Assembly: GCF_007097485.1 (NCBI RefSeq)
Contig: NZ_VKDE01000027.1
Span: 1 to 64,000 of the forward strand
Reading direction: 5' to 3'
Origin: Carboxylicivirga sp. M1479
GTDB taxonomy: Bacteria; Bacteroidota; Bacteroidia; Bacteroidales; Marinilabiliaceae
Length of the DNA stretch: 64,000 nucleotides
The translations under genes were made by a program, and so were the position numbers. Position 1 is the first letter of the stretch. Each line of letters opens with the position of its first letter. The notes under the pieces were generated by a model, which did not search any database, was not told the DNA's origin, and saw only the letters and a list, made by a program, of their open reading frames with translations. Below, piece by piece: positions 16,636 to 25,362 of this stretch.

Positions 16636-17403
16636 ATGGCAAAGGAAGAAAACGATCAAAAGGCGCAAAAGGACCAACAAATGGTATTCGGTATTCGTGC
16701 CGTTCAAGAGGCAATTAATGCGGGTAAAGAAATTGAAAAAGTAATGATTAAGAAAGGCCTGCAAGGACCGCTTTTTCAGAACTTCTTAGATTTGGTTCGT
16801 GAGCATAATGTTCCGTTTCAATTTGTGCCGATAGAAAAGTTAAACCGGGTAACACGTCAGAACCACCAAGGCGTTATTGCCATGATTTCACCGGTAACTT
16901 ATCAGGATGCTGAGCAATTGATTCCTACACTATTTGAAGATGGGAAAGAACCGTTTATATTGGTATTAGATCATATTACCGATGTGCGTAACTTTGGTGC
17001 CATTGCTCGTACAGCTGAATGTGCCGGCGTTGATGCGATTATTATTCCTGATACAGGAGCCGCCGCTGTTACCTCTGATGCCATGAAAACATCGGCAGGA
17101 GCTCTGCATACCATTCCTGTTTGTAGGGTGCGTAGTCTAATATCTACCATTGAATTTTTACAAATGAGTGGAATTAAAATAGTAGCTGCAACAGAAAAGG
17201 GAGCTGTTGATTATGATAAGGCTAATTATCGTGGTCCAATTGCTTTGGTAATGGGGGCTGAGGATAAGGGTGTTAATCCTAAAATATTAGCTGCTGCCGA
17301 AATAAAAAGCAAGATTCCAATTATGGGAGAGATCGAATCGTTAAATGTATCTGTTGCTGCAGGCATTTTAATGTATGAGATTGTAAAAGTTCGAATGAAT
17401 TAG
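16636..17403 (+). CDS. rlmB: 23S rRNA (guanosine-2'-O-)-methyltransferase RlmB family
   Basis: A SpoU/TrmH-class (SPOUT) RNA ribose methyltransferase; RlmB methylates G2251 in the peptidyl-transferase P loop of 23S rRNA. The 255-residue protein has the N-terminal substrate-binding domain (MVFGIRAVQEAI... to VTYQ) and the three SpoU motifs: ITDVRNFGAIARTAE (motif 1), ALVMGAEDKGV (motif 2) and IPIMGEIESLNVSVA (motif 3), which form the knotted SAM site. The longer frame from 16570 overlaps the ABC-F gene; MAKEENDQ at 16636 follows its stop by 5 nt and gives the normal length. Orthology to RlmB rather than TrmH/other SpoU proteins is likely from the N-terminal domain. Confidence 0.9.
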   Translation: MAKEENDQKAQKDQQMVFGIRAVQEAINAGKEIEKVMIKKGLQGPLFQNFLDLVREHNVPFQFVPIEKLNRVTRQNHQGVIAMISPVTYQDAEQLIPTLFEDGKEPFILVLDHITDVRNFGAIARTAECAGVDAIIIPDTGAAAVTSDAMKTSAGALHTIPVCRVRSLISTIEFLQMSGIKIVAATEKGAVDYDKANYRGPIALVMGAEDKGVNPKILAAAEIKSKIPIMGEIESLNVSVAAGILMYEIVKVRMN

Positions 17404-17465
17404 AAGTTCACTTGTTTATGTGAATAAAAATAGCTGTATGTGCAGTTGTTTTGTTGTAAATATAT

Positions 17466-17501
17466 AGGCTGTTTGTACCATGTGCAAGCAGCCTTCTTTT
17501 T
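17466..17501 (+). terminator. Terminator of the ABC-F/rlmB operon
   Basis: AGGCTG-T-TTG / CAA-G-CAGCCT hairpin followed by TTCTTTTT. The rest of gap 17404-17766 holds an inverted repeat (17688-17741). Confidence 0.75.
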
Positions 17502-17687
17502 ATGTTCACTGAGGTAAGAGCGAGCGCTTGAGTCTATGTTTGTCTTTTTTGTAGAACATAATCTATTAGCCTTAAAAGAAGTTAATTTTTTTTCATTTTG
17601 CCTTGTGTTAACTGTAAACACTGGTTAAGTGTCAAATATTCAGGTTGTTTTTCGTCAGGTAAAAACATCGTTTCATCCCGAAAAATT

Positions 17688-17741
17688 TGATTTTTGTCAT
17701 ATCTTTTCTAAATTCGGTGAGTTTTGCGATGACGAAAATCA
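17688..17741. repeat. Inverted repeat upstream of the URO-D-like gene
   Basis: TGATTTTTGTCAT (17688-17700) and ATGACGAAAATCA (17729-17741) are inverted copies with one mismatch that would be a G-U pair in RNA. A further copy of the core, TTTTTCGTCA, lies at about 17648-17657. The ATG follows at 17767. Either an operator set or a leader hairpin. Confidence 0.5.
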
Positions 17742-17766
17742 TATTTTTTAATCAAAAGCAACGCTT

Positions 17767-18828
17767 ATGATTCATAAGGAAAGAGTCCTAAAGGCACTGA
17801 ACCACGAACAACCGGATAGAGTGCCATTTTTTTATTGGGACGTACCCGAATTTGGTGTTAAGTTGATGAAACACCTGGGATTTCAGAATCGTGATGAGTT
17901 ATTGGAATATCTGGATGTCGACTTTCGTTGGGTGGAACCAGATTATGTAGGTAAGAATCTAATTGGGGATGATGGTCTGACAAAGACCGATATATGGGGA
18001 GTTGGTTATTCAAGAGTGAAAAATGGGGACTTTGAGTATTGGGAGGCCACAAATTTTCCTTTGGAAGGATTAACAGAACCAACCGCATTGGACGATTTTG
18101 AGTGGCCTACAACTAATTTATTCGATTTTGAATCGCTACCAAACAAGATTGAGAAGTATAAGGATTACGCTGTTATGACTGCTCCTGGCTACTCATCGCC
18201 GGGTTTGTTTCGTATTATTCAGCGTTTATTAGGGCGCGAAGCCTTCTTGGATGTGATGCTGTATCACCCAAAATTCTTCGATGCTTTAGTAAACAAAGTA
18301 AGAACATTCTATCTCGATTTTATTCAAAAGTTTTTCGACAACGCCAATGGTGGTGTTGATTTTATCAGAATTGCTGACGACTTCGGTAGTCAGTCTGGTT
18401 TGGCTATAAGTAACGATATCTGGGAGCAGTATTGTAAGCCAACCATTGATGCTTTCACAAGTGTGCCAAAATCACAAGGAGTGAAATTTTATATGCACTC
18501 GTGTGGAGGTGTTCGTAAGTTATTGCCTGAGTTTATCAGTTTGGGAGCTGATGTGCTTGACCCTATTCAAACCCGAGCCGACGGTATGGAACCCAACGGT
18601 TTGAAAGAGGATTTTGGTAATTACATTACATTTAGTGGTGCTCTTGACGAAGAGTTATTGCTTAGGCAAGGAACCCCACAACAGGTAAAAGATGGTGTAA
18701 AGCAATTGCTTGATTCGATGGCGCCTAAAGGAGGATTTATATTAGGACCATCGCACAAGTTAAAAGTTGAAACACCTGTTGAAAATGTGGTAGCTATGTA
18801 TGAAGCTGCCAAAGAATGGAAATATTAG
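17767..18828 (+). CDS. Uroporphyrinogen decarboxylase family protein (MtaA/CmuA-like)
   Basis: A 353-residue protein of the URO-D fold. The start HKERVLKALNHEQPDRVPF is typical of the non-haem branch of the family (corrinoid methyltransferases such as MtaA and CmuA) rather than of HemE, whose active-site arginine pattern is missing. FYMHSCGGVRKLLPEF contains an H-x-C pair (His244, Cys246) that in MtaA-type enzymes binds the catalytic zinc, followed by ADVLDPIQ and, near the end, ILGPSHKL. A methyl-transfer reaction involving a corrinoid or thiol is therefore possible, but no corrinoid protein or partner methyltransferase is nearby and the substrate is unknown. It is a single gene with a strong terminator. 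Confidence 0.85.
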   Translation: MIHKERVLKALNHEQPDRVPFFYWDVPEFGVKLMKHLGFQNRDELLEYLDVDFRWVEPDYVGKNLIGDDGLTKTDIWGVGYSRVKNGDFEYWEATNFPLEGLTEPTALDDFEWPTTNLFDFESLPNKIEKYKDYAVMTAPGYSSPGLFRIIQRLLGREAFLDVMLYHPKFFDALVNKVRTFYLDFIQKFFDNANGGVDFIRIADDFGSQSGLAISNDIWEQYCKPTIDAFTSVPKSQGVKFYMHSCGGVRKLLPEFISLGADVLDPIQTRADGMEPNGLKEDFGNYITFSGALDEELLLRQGTPQQVKDGVKQLLDSMAPKGGFILGPSHKLKVETPVENVVAMYEAAKEWKY

Positions 18829-18852
18829 TCATTGAACAATCGCATTACAACG

Positions 18853-18884
18853 AACCTTGCTTATTTAATAAGCAAGGTTTTTTT
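18853..18884 (+). terminator. Terminator of the URO-D-like gene
   Basis: AACCTTGCTTATT / AATAAGCAAGGTT nearly perfect stem followed by a T-run. Confidence 0.9.
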
Positions 18885-19034
18885 ATGTCTTGGAATTTCC
18901 TTGTTATACCAAATGTATAACAAAATGATTGATAAAGCATTTTGCTTATTACATAGGTTAATGCCGAAACAGAATCACAGATTGATTTTTTATCAATCGT
19001 TTTGATTCGATATCGGTATTAACAAGAGAATGTT

Positions 19035-19042
19035 TATCTTTG
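19035..19042 (+). promoter_or_regulatory. -7 box TATCTTTG for the SulP gene
   Basis: Predicts a leader of about 118 nt, which contains the hairpin ATCGCC-GAAT-GGCGAT (19069-19084). Upstream, 18981-18996 has a small ATTGA/TCAAT palindrome. Nothing else recognised in gap 18829-19167 besides the terminator of the preceding gene. Confidence 0.6.
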
Positions 19043-19167
19043 CGCCCGCTAATTTAAAATCCTTAACGATCGCCGAATGGCGATTAAATCCCTTTTAATA
19101 TTCAATTTATATGTGCAACCCTTTGTGCTTGTACGTTGGTGTTGTATAATTTTTAAAATAATAATAC

Positions 19168-20706
19168 ATGGTGTTTCTTAAAGAACTAACACAAGGTTCT
19201 AGCCTTAAAAATGAATTACTTTCCGGTATTACTGTGGCCATTGCTCTTGTTCCTGAAGCGATTGCTTTCTCTTTTATAGCAGGTGTCGATCCGCTTATTG
19301 GGCTTTATGCCGCTTGTATCATGGGCTTCTTTACTTCCCTATTGGGTGGTCGTCCTGGAATGATATCTGGTGCTACCGGAGCCATTGCTGTTGTAGTTGC
19401 AGCTACCGTACATGAGTATGGTGAGGCTTATTTATATCCAACAATAATTTTAGGTGGTATTATGCAATTGGCTGTAGGTGCCTTGCGCCTTGGTAAGTTC
19501 ATTCGTTTAGTACCTCATTCAGTAATGCTTGGATTCGTTAATGGTTTAGCCATTGTTATCTTCGCATCTCAGTTTCCAATGTTTGGTAGCGAGGCCAGTG
19601 GCGTATTTGCTTATTATAATGGATCACAGCTTTATGTTTTGTCAGGCTTGGTTGCCCTAACTATTGGCATCATGGTATTTTTGCCTCGTTTTACCAAAGC
19701 TATTCCTTCCGCATTGGTAGCTATACTTGTTGTTGCAGCTATTTCCTTTCTGCCAAGTGTTGATACACCCACGGTTATGAATCTTTTGAAAGGTAAATCA
19801 ATGCAAGGAGGATTACCGTCTATATTTACCGACTATCCGGCTGATTTGTTTAGCATGGCTACATTGAAAATTATCTTTTTGCCTGCTTTAAGTGTGGCAG
19901 GAGTAGGGCTAATCGAGAGTCTTTTAACCTTGACTATTATTGATGAGCGTACCGATACACGAGGAAGTGGCAACCGTGAGAGTATGGCCCAGGGTGTTGC
20001 TAACTGTATTTCGGGTGTGTTTGGTAGTATGGGCGGTTGTGCCATGATTGGTCAGAGTATGATTAACATTAACTCTGGTGCTCGTGGTCGTTTGTCTGGT
20101 TTGGTAGCTGCGCTTACCTTGTTGGCTTTCATCATGTTTTTATCTCCTGTTATTGAGCAAATACCTGTTGCAGCCTTAATTGGTGTGATGTTTATGGTGG
20201 CATATGGTACGTTTGAATGGTCGAGTATTAAGAATTTTAAGAAAACGCCGCTGGCTGATTTCCTTATTATGGTTATTGTTGCTGTGGTAACTGTTGTTTT
20301 TCACAACCTGGCATTGGCTGTGGCAATTGGAGTTGTTTTATCAGCTCTTTCGTTTGCCTGGGATCACGCTATTGGTATTCATGCCCGTATTCGCACCGAT
20401 GAGAATGGCGTTAAGCACTATGATATTCATGGTCCTCTTTTCTTTGGCTCAACAGCAACATTTGCTGAATTATTTAACCCTAAGGAGGATGAGGATAAAA
20501 TCATCGTTGACTTTGAAAGTAGCCGTGTAGTTGATCAAAGTGGTATTGAGGCAATTCGTAAGCTGAATGATAAGTATCAGGAGTTAAATAAACAAATTGC
20601 CTTTGTTAATTTATCACAAGGTTGTAGAGACATTTTGGCGACTGCTAAAATTGATATCTCCATTAATCCTGATAAACGTAAGTTTATGGTGGTTTACGAT
20701 GCTTAG
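19168..20706 (+). CDS. SulP family anion transporter with STAS domain
   Basis: A 512-residue inner-membrane transporter of the SLC26/SulP family. The N-terminal 400 residues hold about 12 hydrophobic segments with the family motif region GVDPLIGLYAACIMGF and SGATGAIAVVVA; the C-terminal 100 residues form a soluble STAS domain (HYDIHGPLFFGSTATF ... IIVDFESSRVVDQSGIEAI). Members carry sulfate, bicarbonate, dicarboxylates or other anions, often with Na+ or H+. The specific substrate cannot be told; no carbonic anhydrase or sulfate-assimilation gene is adjacent. It has its own promoter with a structured leader and ends at a bidirectional terminator shared with the convergent gene. Confidence 0.92.
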   Translation: MVFLKELTQGSSLKNELLSGITVAIALVPEAIAFSFIAGVDPLIGLYAACIMGFFTSLLGGRPGMISGATGAIAVVVAATVHEYGEAYLYPTIILGGIMQLAVGALRLGKFIRLVPHSVMLGFVNGLAIVIFASQFPMFGSEASGVFAYYNGSQLYVLSGLVALTIGIMVFLPRFTKAIPSALVAILVVAAISFLPSVDTPTVMNLLKGKSMQGGLPSIFTDYPADLFSMATLKIIFLPALSVAGVGLIESLLTLTIIDERTDTRGSGNRESMAQGVANCISGVFGSMGGCAMIGQSMININSGARGRLSGLVAALTLLAFIMFLSPVIEQIPVAALIGVMFMVAYGTFEWSSIKNFKKTPLADFLIMVIVAVVTVVFHNLALAVAIGVVLSALSFAWDHAIGIHARIRTDENGVKHYDIHGPLFFGSTATFAELFNPKEDEDKIIVDFESSRVVDQSGIEAIRKLNDKYQELNKQIAFVNLSQGCRDILATAKIDISINPDKRKFMVVYDA

Positions 20707-20736
20707 GCATCATCACTATTTCAAATAATAGCACAC

Positions 20737-20774
20737 AAAAAGAGCTAGTGGAATAATTCTTCACTAGCTCTTTT
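20737..20774. terminator. Bidirectional terminator
   Basis: AAAAGAGCTAGTG / CACTAGCTCTTTT hairpin with A-run and T-run on the two sides, between the convergent SulP and HELMH-protein genes. Confidence 0.88.
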
Positions 20775-20807
20775 GGCATTTATATCTAATAGATGACTAA
20801 GGCAATG

Positions 20808-21464
20808 TTATGGTCGCGGTCTATTGGGGGTTTGTTCCATTTGCGACAAGATGGTAACTGGTGTCATGTAAACATCCGATTTAAAGCTTTTGTATTCTTC
20901 GCAAGCATCTGAATCGTGTAAAACATACGATGCCCAGTGGTATAGCTGGTGGCCAAAGCCTGCTGCTATGGTTAAACTATCGGTGTAATGCTCAACTTTC
21001 TTCTTACCCTTATACGATAAATACTGAAAGCCGCGTTCCATTACACCGGTCATGCGTCTACTCTCGTAGTCGCGTATGTGCATCAGCTCATGTGCAAATA
21101 AACCTACTCTGGCTTCTGTAGGTACATCTTTTAAATGTACACCTTTAAACGTTTCGTTTTTATTAACCAAAATTACGTAGCGCCTATTTTTCTTACCCAT
21201 TAGTAGGGACAGAAAATGAGGGCGAGCTGCCATGGTGGTTTTAAGCTTTTTGTTTTTTATTTTGATGCGGCAGTTGTGTAAATCGGCAAATTCCTGATAC
21301 GGAATCATAAAGTCATTAAGATACTCTGCGTTGAACGTGGTATCAACCTTTAAGCTTCCAATTTTATTATACCTTTTAACTTTACTGCCAACAGTATTTT
21401 GTGCAGTTACTATCGATGAAATAACGATACCTGTTACTAATCCAACCCAATCTTTCAACACCAT
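20808..21464 (-). CDS. Small secreted putative zinc metallopeptidase (HELMH)
   Basis: A 218-residue protein with a hydrophobic N terminus (about residues 6-22, ending TAQ) that reads as a signal peptide. The centre contains FAHELMHIRDYES, a match to the zincin HExxH motif followed by an Asp/Glu-containing helix, and downstream HYTDSLTIAAGFG with further acidic and His residues that could supply a third ligand. The upstream segment YVILVNKNETFKG looks like the substrate-side strand seen before HExxH helices. I do not recognise a named family. A peptidase or a non-catalytic zinc-binding role are both possible. Its upstream region contains the 22-bp periodic repeats described separately. Confidence 0.7.
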   Translation of the reverse strand: MVLKDWVGLVTGIVISSIVTAQNTVGSKVKRYNKIGSLKVDTTFNAEYLNDFMIPYQEFADLHNCRIKIKNKKLKTTMAARPHFLSLLMGKKNRRYVILVNKNETFKGVHLKDVPTEARVGLFAHELMHIRDYESRRMTGVMERGFQYLSYKGKKKVEHYTDSLTIAAGFGHQLYHWASYVLHDSDACEEYKSFKSDVYMTPVTILSQMEQTPNRPRP

Positions 21465-21714
21465 ACGAACAAGCTTTTGATTACTATTTATGTAATTCGA
21501 TGCCGAAATGTTACAAAATTGATGTTAAAAATTGTAAAGCATATGGTCGATGATATTATTGTATTTAACTATAATGTAGATTGGGCGATGGTAAATACAG
21601 GATTAACCCGATTAGCACTTTGCTTATAGAAGTGCAAAAGTTAATTGGGACAAGTATCTCTAATGTTCTTATTATTAGCGTAGTGTGATGTTGGGTGTGT
21701 ATTTGTGTTTTGTC

Positions 21715-21824
21715 AACTGTGAAAAGTGGATTTATCACAGGTGATAAAATGAAAAGTGACCTGTTACAAATTGATTTTACACCTGTGACAAATCGGTTTG
21801 TTATTCATGACAAAATAAAAAGAC
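21715..21824. repeat. Five degenerate direct repeats with 22-bp period, plus an 18-bp palindrome
   Basis: Units start at 21715, 21737, 21759, 21781 and 21803. Their first halves read AACTGTGAAAAG, ACAGGTGATAAA, ACCTGTTACAAA, ACCTGTGACAAA and ATTCATGACAAA, consensus ACCTGTGACAAA. The second unit overlaps the palindrome TTTATCAC-AG-GTGATAAA (21731-21748), whose minus strand also reads ACCTGTGATAAA. The period is close to two helical turns. They lie in the 422-bp gap upstream of the HELMH gene and downstream of the exporter gene. No other feature was recognised between 21465 and 21714. Confidence 0.65.
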
Positions 21825-21847
21825 CCGTATGAAATAATACGAGTCTT
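21812..21847 (-). terminator. Terminator of the ABC exporter gene
   Basis: Minus-strand AAGACTCGTAT / ATACGGGTCTT hairpin followed by TTTTTATTTTG. Confidence 0.85.
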
Positions 21848-21886
21848 GATTTATGATAAGTATTGCGATGCCTGTTAAGTAGATAT

Positions 21887-23707
21887 CTAACTCATTTGCA
21901 TCGAGTGTAATTTGTTGTAAATACCATTTTTAGCCACTAGCTCATCGTGTGTACCTGTTTCTACAATTTCACCTTCGTTAAACACGCAAATCATATCGGC
22001 ATTACGCACCGTTGATAAGCGGTGAGCAATAACAAGGGAGGTGCGGTTTTTCATTAGGTTTTCTAAAGCATCCTGCACCAATCGCTCCGATTCGGTATCC
22101 AAGGCCGATGTAGCTTCATCTAATATTAATATTGGAGGGTTTTTAAGAATGGCTCGAGCAATGCTTAAGCGTTGACGCTGACCACCCGAAAGCTTACTGC
22201 CTCGGTCACCAATGGCGGTTTGATAACCATCTTCGGTAGCTGTAATAAAGTCATGTGCATTGGCTACTTTAGCAGCATGTAATACCTCTTCTTCAGTGGC
22301 ATTATCCACACCAAAAGTAATGTTGTTGTATATGGTATCGTTAAATAGAATGGCTTCCTGATTAACATTACCCATTAACTCACGTAAATCGTATAGTTTA
22401 AGGTCTTTAATATTCACATCATCAATGTAAATGCCACCCTCTTGAACATCGTAAAAACGGGGTAGGAGGTCAACAAAAGTTGTTTTTCCACTACCTGATT
22501 GACCTACCAGTGCTATGGTTTTACCTTGCGGAATGGTCAGGCTCACATTGTTTAATACCTTTTTATCCTCGTAAGCAAAGCTAATGTTGCGGTACTCAAC
22601 CTTGTTATTAAAGGTTTTCATTGCTTGCGAGCCATCGTGTTCCTTAATGTCCAGATTGGCACTTAATACTTCATCGATGCGTTCGTAAGCTGCCATACCT
22701 TTTTGTATGCTGTAGGCTGCTTGGGAAAATGCTTTTGCCGGGTTGATAATTTGGTAGAACATACCCAGATACATCAGGAATGTCGCCATATCAAGCGAGC
22801 TATCTTTATTCAGAATAAGAGAGCCACCATACCAAACGATAATTACAAATACGATGGTTCCTAAAAACTCACTGGTTGGGTGGGCAAGGTGTCTTCGCCT
22901 TTGCAGCTTATTCATTGTGCGGCGGTAGCTTTCTACTTCGTTGTTGAAGCGATTGTCCATGCGTTTCTCAGCATTAAAGGCTTTAATTATTCTAAGGCCT
23001 GATAAAGATTCTTCAATAATGCCCAGGATATGCCCTAGTTTGGTTTGCCCCTCGCGCGATGTCTTTTTTAAGCTTTTGCCAATTCTACCGATGATGAAAC
23101 CAGCTATTGGTAACACAACTAAAACAAATAGGGTGAGTTCAAAACTAACCACAAACATCGACGATAATACAACGATTATAATGATTGGATTCTTTAAAAA
23201 CATATCGAGCGATGACATAACTGAAGCCTCAACTTCCTGAACATCGGCAGTGGAGCGTGCCATCATATCGCCTTTACGTTCGTTACTGTAAAAGCCCAAT
23301 GGTAGCTCAATCATTTTATTGTAAATGGTTGTACGTATGTCGCGTGTAACACCATTGCGAATGCCAACCATGGTGTAGGAGGCTAAGTATGCAAATCCTG
23401 TTTTAAGCATGGTGGCAACTATGCCAAAGAAACCAAGATAAAGTAAAGTTGCTCCGGGCCCGTATTGCTGCTTTACAAGAGTGATGTAGTAATAGATGTT
23501 ATTAAATATGGTGTCTTTATCGAAAGCCCACGCCATTAAGCTGGTTACTTCTTTGTCATCTTCCAATATAACTTGCAACATGGGAATCATTGCTGCCATT
23601 GAAAAGACAATAAACAATGCTCCTAATAAGTTGAATAGAAAAGTTAATACAAGTTTGGTTTTATAAGGGGGGAGATAGATGCGTAATACCTTGAAAAAAT
23701 CTTTCAT
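21887..23707 (-). CDS. ABC exporter, MsbA-like half-transporter
   Basis: A 606-residue fusion of a type IV ABC transmembrane domain (about 1-335, six membrane helices) and an ATP-binding domain. The ATPase has Walker A GQSGSGKTT, Q-loop NQEAILFND, signature LSGGQRQRLSIARA, Walker B ILILDEATSALD and the H-loop AHRLSTVRNAD. The layout is that of MsbA and related lipid or drug flippases, working as homodimers in the inner membrane. Bacteroidota usually have one such protein acting as the lipid A flippase, and this one matches that type in length and in the YRNISFAYEDKKVLNN entry into the ATPase, but multidrug export cannot be ruled out. Single gene with its own terminator. Confidence 0.88.
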   Translation of the reverse strand: MKDFFKVLRIYLPPYKTKLVLTFLFNLLGALFIVFSMAAMIPMLQVILEDDKEVTSLMAWAFDKDTIFNNIYYYITLVKQQYGPGATLLYLGFFGIVATMLKTGFAYLASYTMVGIRNGVTRDIRTTIYNKMIELPLGFYSNERKGDMMARSTADVQEVEASVMSSLDMFLKNPIIIIVVLSSMFVVSFELTLFVLVVLPIAGFIIGRIGKSLKKTSREGQTKLGHILGIIEESLSGLRIIKAFNAEKRMDNRFNNEVESYRRTMNKLQRRRHLAHPTSEFLGTIVFVIIVWYGGSLILNKDSSLDMATFLMYLGMFYQIINPAKAFSQAAYSIQKGMAAYERIDEVLSANLDIKEHDGSQAMKTFNNKVEYRNISFAYEDKKVLNNVSLTIPQGKTIALVGQSGSGKTTFVDLLPRFYDVQEGGIYIDDVNIKDLKLYDLRELMGNVNQEAILFNDTIYNNITFGVDNATEEEVLHAAKVANAHDFITATEDGYQTAIGDRGSKLSGGQRQRLSIARAILKNPPILILDEATSALDTESERLVQDALENLMKNRTSLVIAHRLSTVRNADMICVFNEGEIVETGTHDELVAKNGIYNKLHSMQMS

Positions 23708-23785
23708 TCGTGAGTTTTTGTGTTGTGTGTAATACGACAGTTATCTGCTTGCTTACACGTATGACCAATCGTTTTGCTTGAATAC

Positions 23786-23819
23786 AAAACGGGCAGTAAA
23801 AGTATGCTTTTACTGCCCG
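23786..23819 (-). terminator. Terminator of purB
   Basis: Minus-strand CGGGCAGTAAAAG / CTTTTACTGCCCG hairpin followed by TTTTG. Confidence 0.88.
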
Positions 23820-23842
23820 AATCACAAATAGGACTTGTGTTA

Positions 23843-25198
23843 TTATATCTTAAAAACGCCCGTGTATGAGTGCGGAGTTAAGGCTCTCATCTCTTCTTTT
23901 ACTTCTTCTGAAACGTTTAGTGTTTCAATAAAAGCAGCCATTGTTTTGGCATTAATTTCGTCGTTGGTACGTGTTAACTCTTTTAGCGCTTCGTAAGGAT
24001 TTGGATAACCCTCGCGACGCAAGATGGTTTGAACACCTTCAGCAACAACAGCCCAGTTATCTTCCAAATCTCTTACAATTGCTTTTTCGTTCAATAGCAA
24101 TTTACCTAATCCTTTTGCCAATGAGCGGATAGAAATAACAGAGTGAGCAATAGGTACACCAATGTTACGCAATACTGTTGAATCTGTTAAGTCGCGTTGT
24201 AAACGAGATACTGGTAGTTTCTCGGCCAAGTGTGAGAAAATAGCGTTTGCAACACCCAGGTTACCTTCTGCATTTTCAAAATCAATTGGGTTTACTTTGT
24301 GAGGCATGGCGCTTGATCCTACTTCACCCTTCTTAATCTTCTGCTTAAAGTACTCCATCATAATGTACGTCCAGAAATCGCGAGATAAATCCAATAGGAT
24401 AACGTTGATTCGCTTGAAGTTATCAAACGAAGCAGCCATGTTATCGTAGTTAGAAATTTGTGTGGTTACTTGTTCGCGATCTAACTTTAGTGTGTTGTTC
24501 ACAAAGTTATTGCCAAAGTCAACCCAGTCGATTGATGGGTAAGCAGCATTGTGAGCATTAAAGTTACCGGTTGCACCACCAAACTTAGCTGAACATGGTA
24601 TGCCCTTTAATAAGGCCAATTGCTTGTTTAAGCGCTCAACGAATACCTTCATCTCTTTCCCTAAACGGGTTGGAGAGGCTGGCTGTCCGTGAGTTTTCGC
24701 AAGCATTGGAATGTCTTTCCACTCTTCAGAAAGTCTGTTTAAGGTTTGAATCAGCTCTTCTAAAAGTGGGTAATAAATATCGTGCACCGCATCGCGTAAG
24801 GAATAAGGTACAGCTGTGTTGTTAATATCTTGTGATGTTAAGCCAAAGTGAATAAACTCTTTGTACTCTTCCAGCTTAAGTGCATCAAATTTTTCTTTAA
24901 TAAAATACTCAACAGCTTTTACATCATGGTTGGTTACCGACTCAATTTCTTTAATTCGGTCAGCATCTTCCAACTCAAAGTTTTTATAAACTTTGCGTAG
25001 GTCTTCATAAAGTGCTTTGTCAAAGTTGGCCAATTGTGGTAAAGGCTGCTCACAAAGAGCTATAAAATACTCTATTTCAACAAGGACACGATAGCGGATT
25101 AAAGCGTACTCCGAAAAATACAAAGCTAGTCCATCTACTTTGTTTCTATATCTTCCGTCAATCGGAGATATGGCAGTCAATAATTGAATATCCATCAT
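23843..25198 (-). CDS. purB: Adenylosuccinate lyase
   Basis: PurB cleaves SAICAR to AICAR and adenylosuccinate to AMP with release of fumarate, acting twice in purine synthesis. The 451-residue protein matches the E. coli-type subfamily: LTAISPIDGRYRN at the start, HFGLTSQDINNTAVP (about residue 118-132), AKTHGQPASPT with the catalytic His, and the fumarase/aspartase superfamily signature GSSAMPHKVNPIDFEN near residue 297-312. Two adjacent Met codons (25198 and 25195) are equally possible starts. A -7 box at 25225-25232 gives a leader of about 20 nt. Monocistronic. Confidence 0.96.
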   Translation of the reverse strand: MMDIQLLTAISPIDGRYRNKVDGLALYFSEYALIRYRVLVEIEYFIALCEQPLPQLANFDKALYEDLRKVYKNFELEDADRIKEIESVTNHDVKAVEYFIKEKFDALKLEEYKEFIHFGLTSQDINNTAVPYSLRDAVHDIYYPLLEELIQTLNRLSEEWKDIPMLAKTHGQPASPTRLGKEMKVFVERLNKQLALLKGIPCSAKFGGATGNFNAHNAAYPSIDWVDFGNNFVNNTLKLDREQVTTQISNYDNMAASFDNFKRINVILLDLSRDFWTYIMMEYFKQKIKKGEVGSSAMPHKVNPIDFENAEGNLGVANAIFSHLAEKLPVSRLQRDLTDSTVLRNIGVPIAHSVISIRSLAKGLGKLLLNEKAIVRDLEDNWAVVAEGVQTILRREGYPNPYEALKELTRTNDEINAKTMAAFIETLNVSEEVKEEMRALTPHSYTGVFKI

Positions 25199-25224
25199 TT
25201 TTAAAATTTGATTTTTTGGCAGTG

Positions 25225-25232
25225 CAAAAGTA
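25225..25232 (-). promoter_or_regulatory. -7 box TACTTTTG for purB
   Basis: Exact TAnnTTTG match, 26 nt upstream of the start codon; no clear -33 element. Confidence 0.6.
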
Positions 25233-25362
25233 GTAATTTTTAAGCGAAAAGATTAGTTTTAAGCATCTAGTATTTAATTCAACGTTTAAACTACATCATG
25301 CGTACTTTACTGCAGTAGTTCAATTAATGAATTTTGCCTAAAGTCAGAAAATAAACACAGAA

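Noticed and set aside
21715-21824. 22-bp repeats as a CRISPR array
   Set aside because: Repeats are directly adjacent, degenerate and without spacers; no cas gene in the window.
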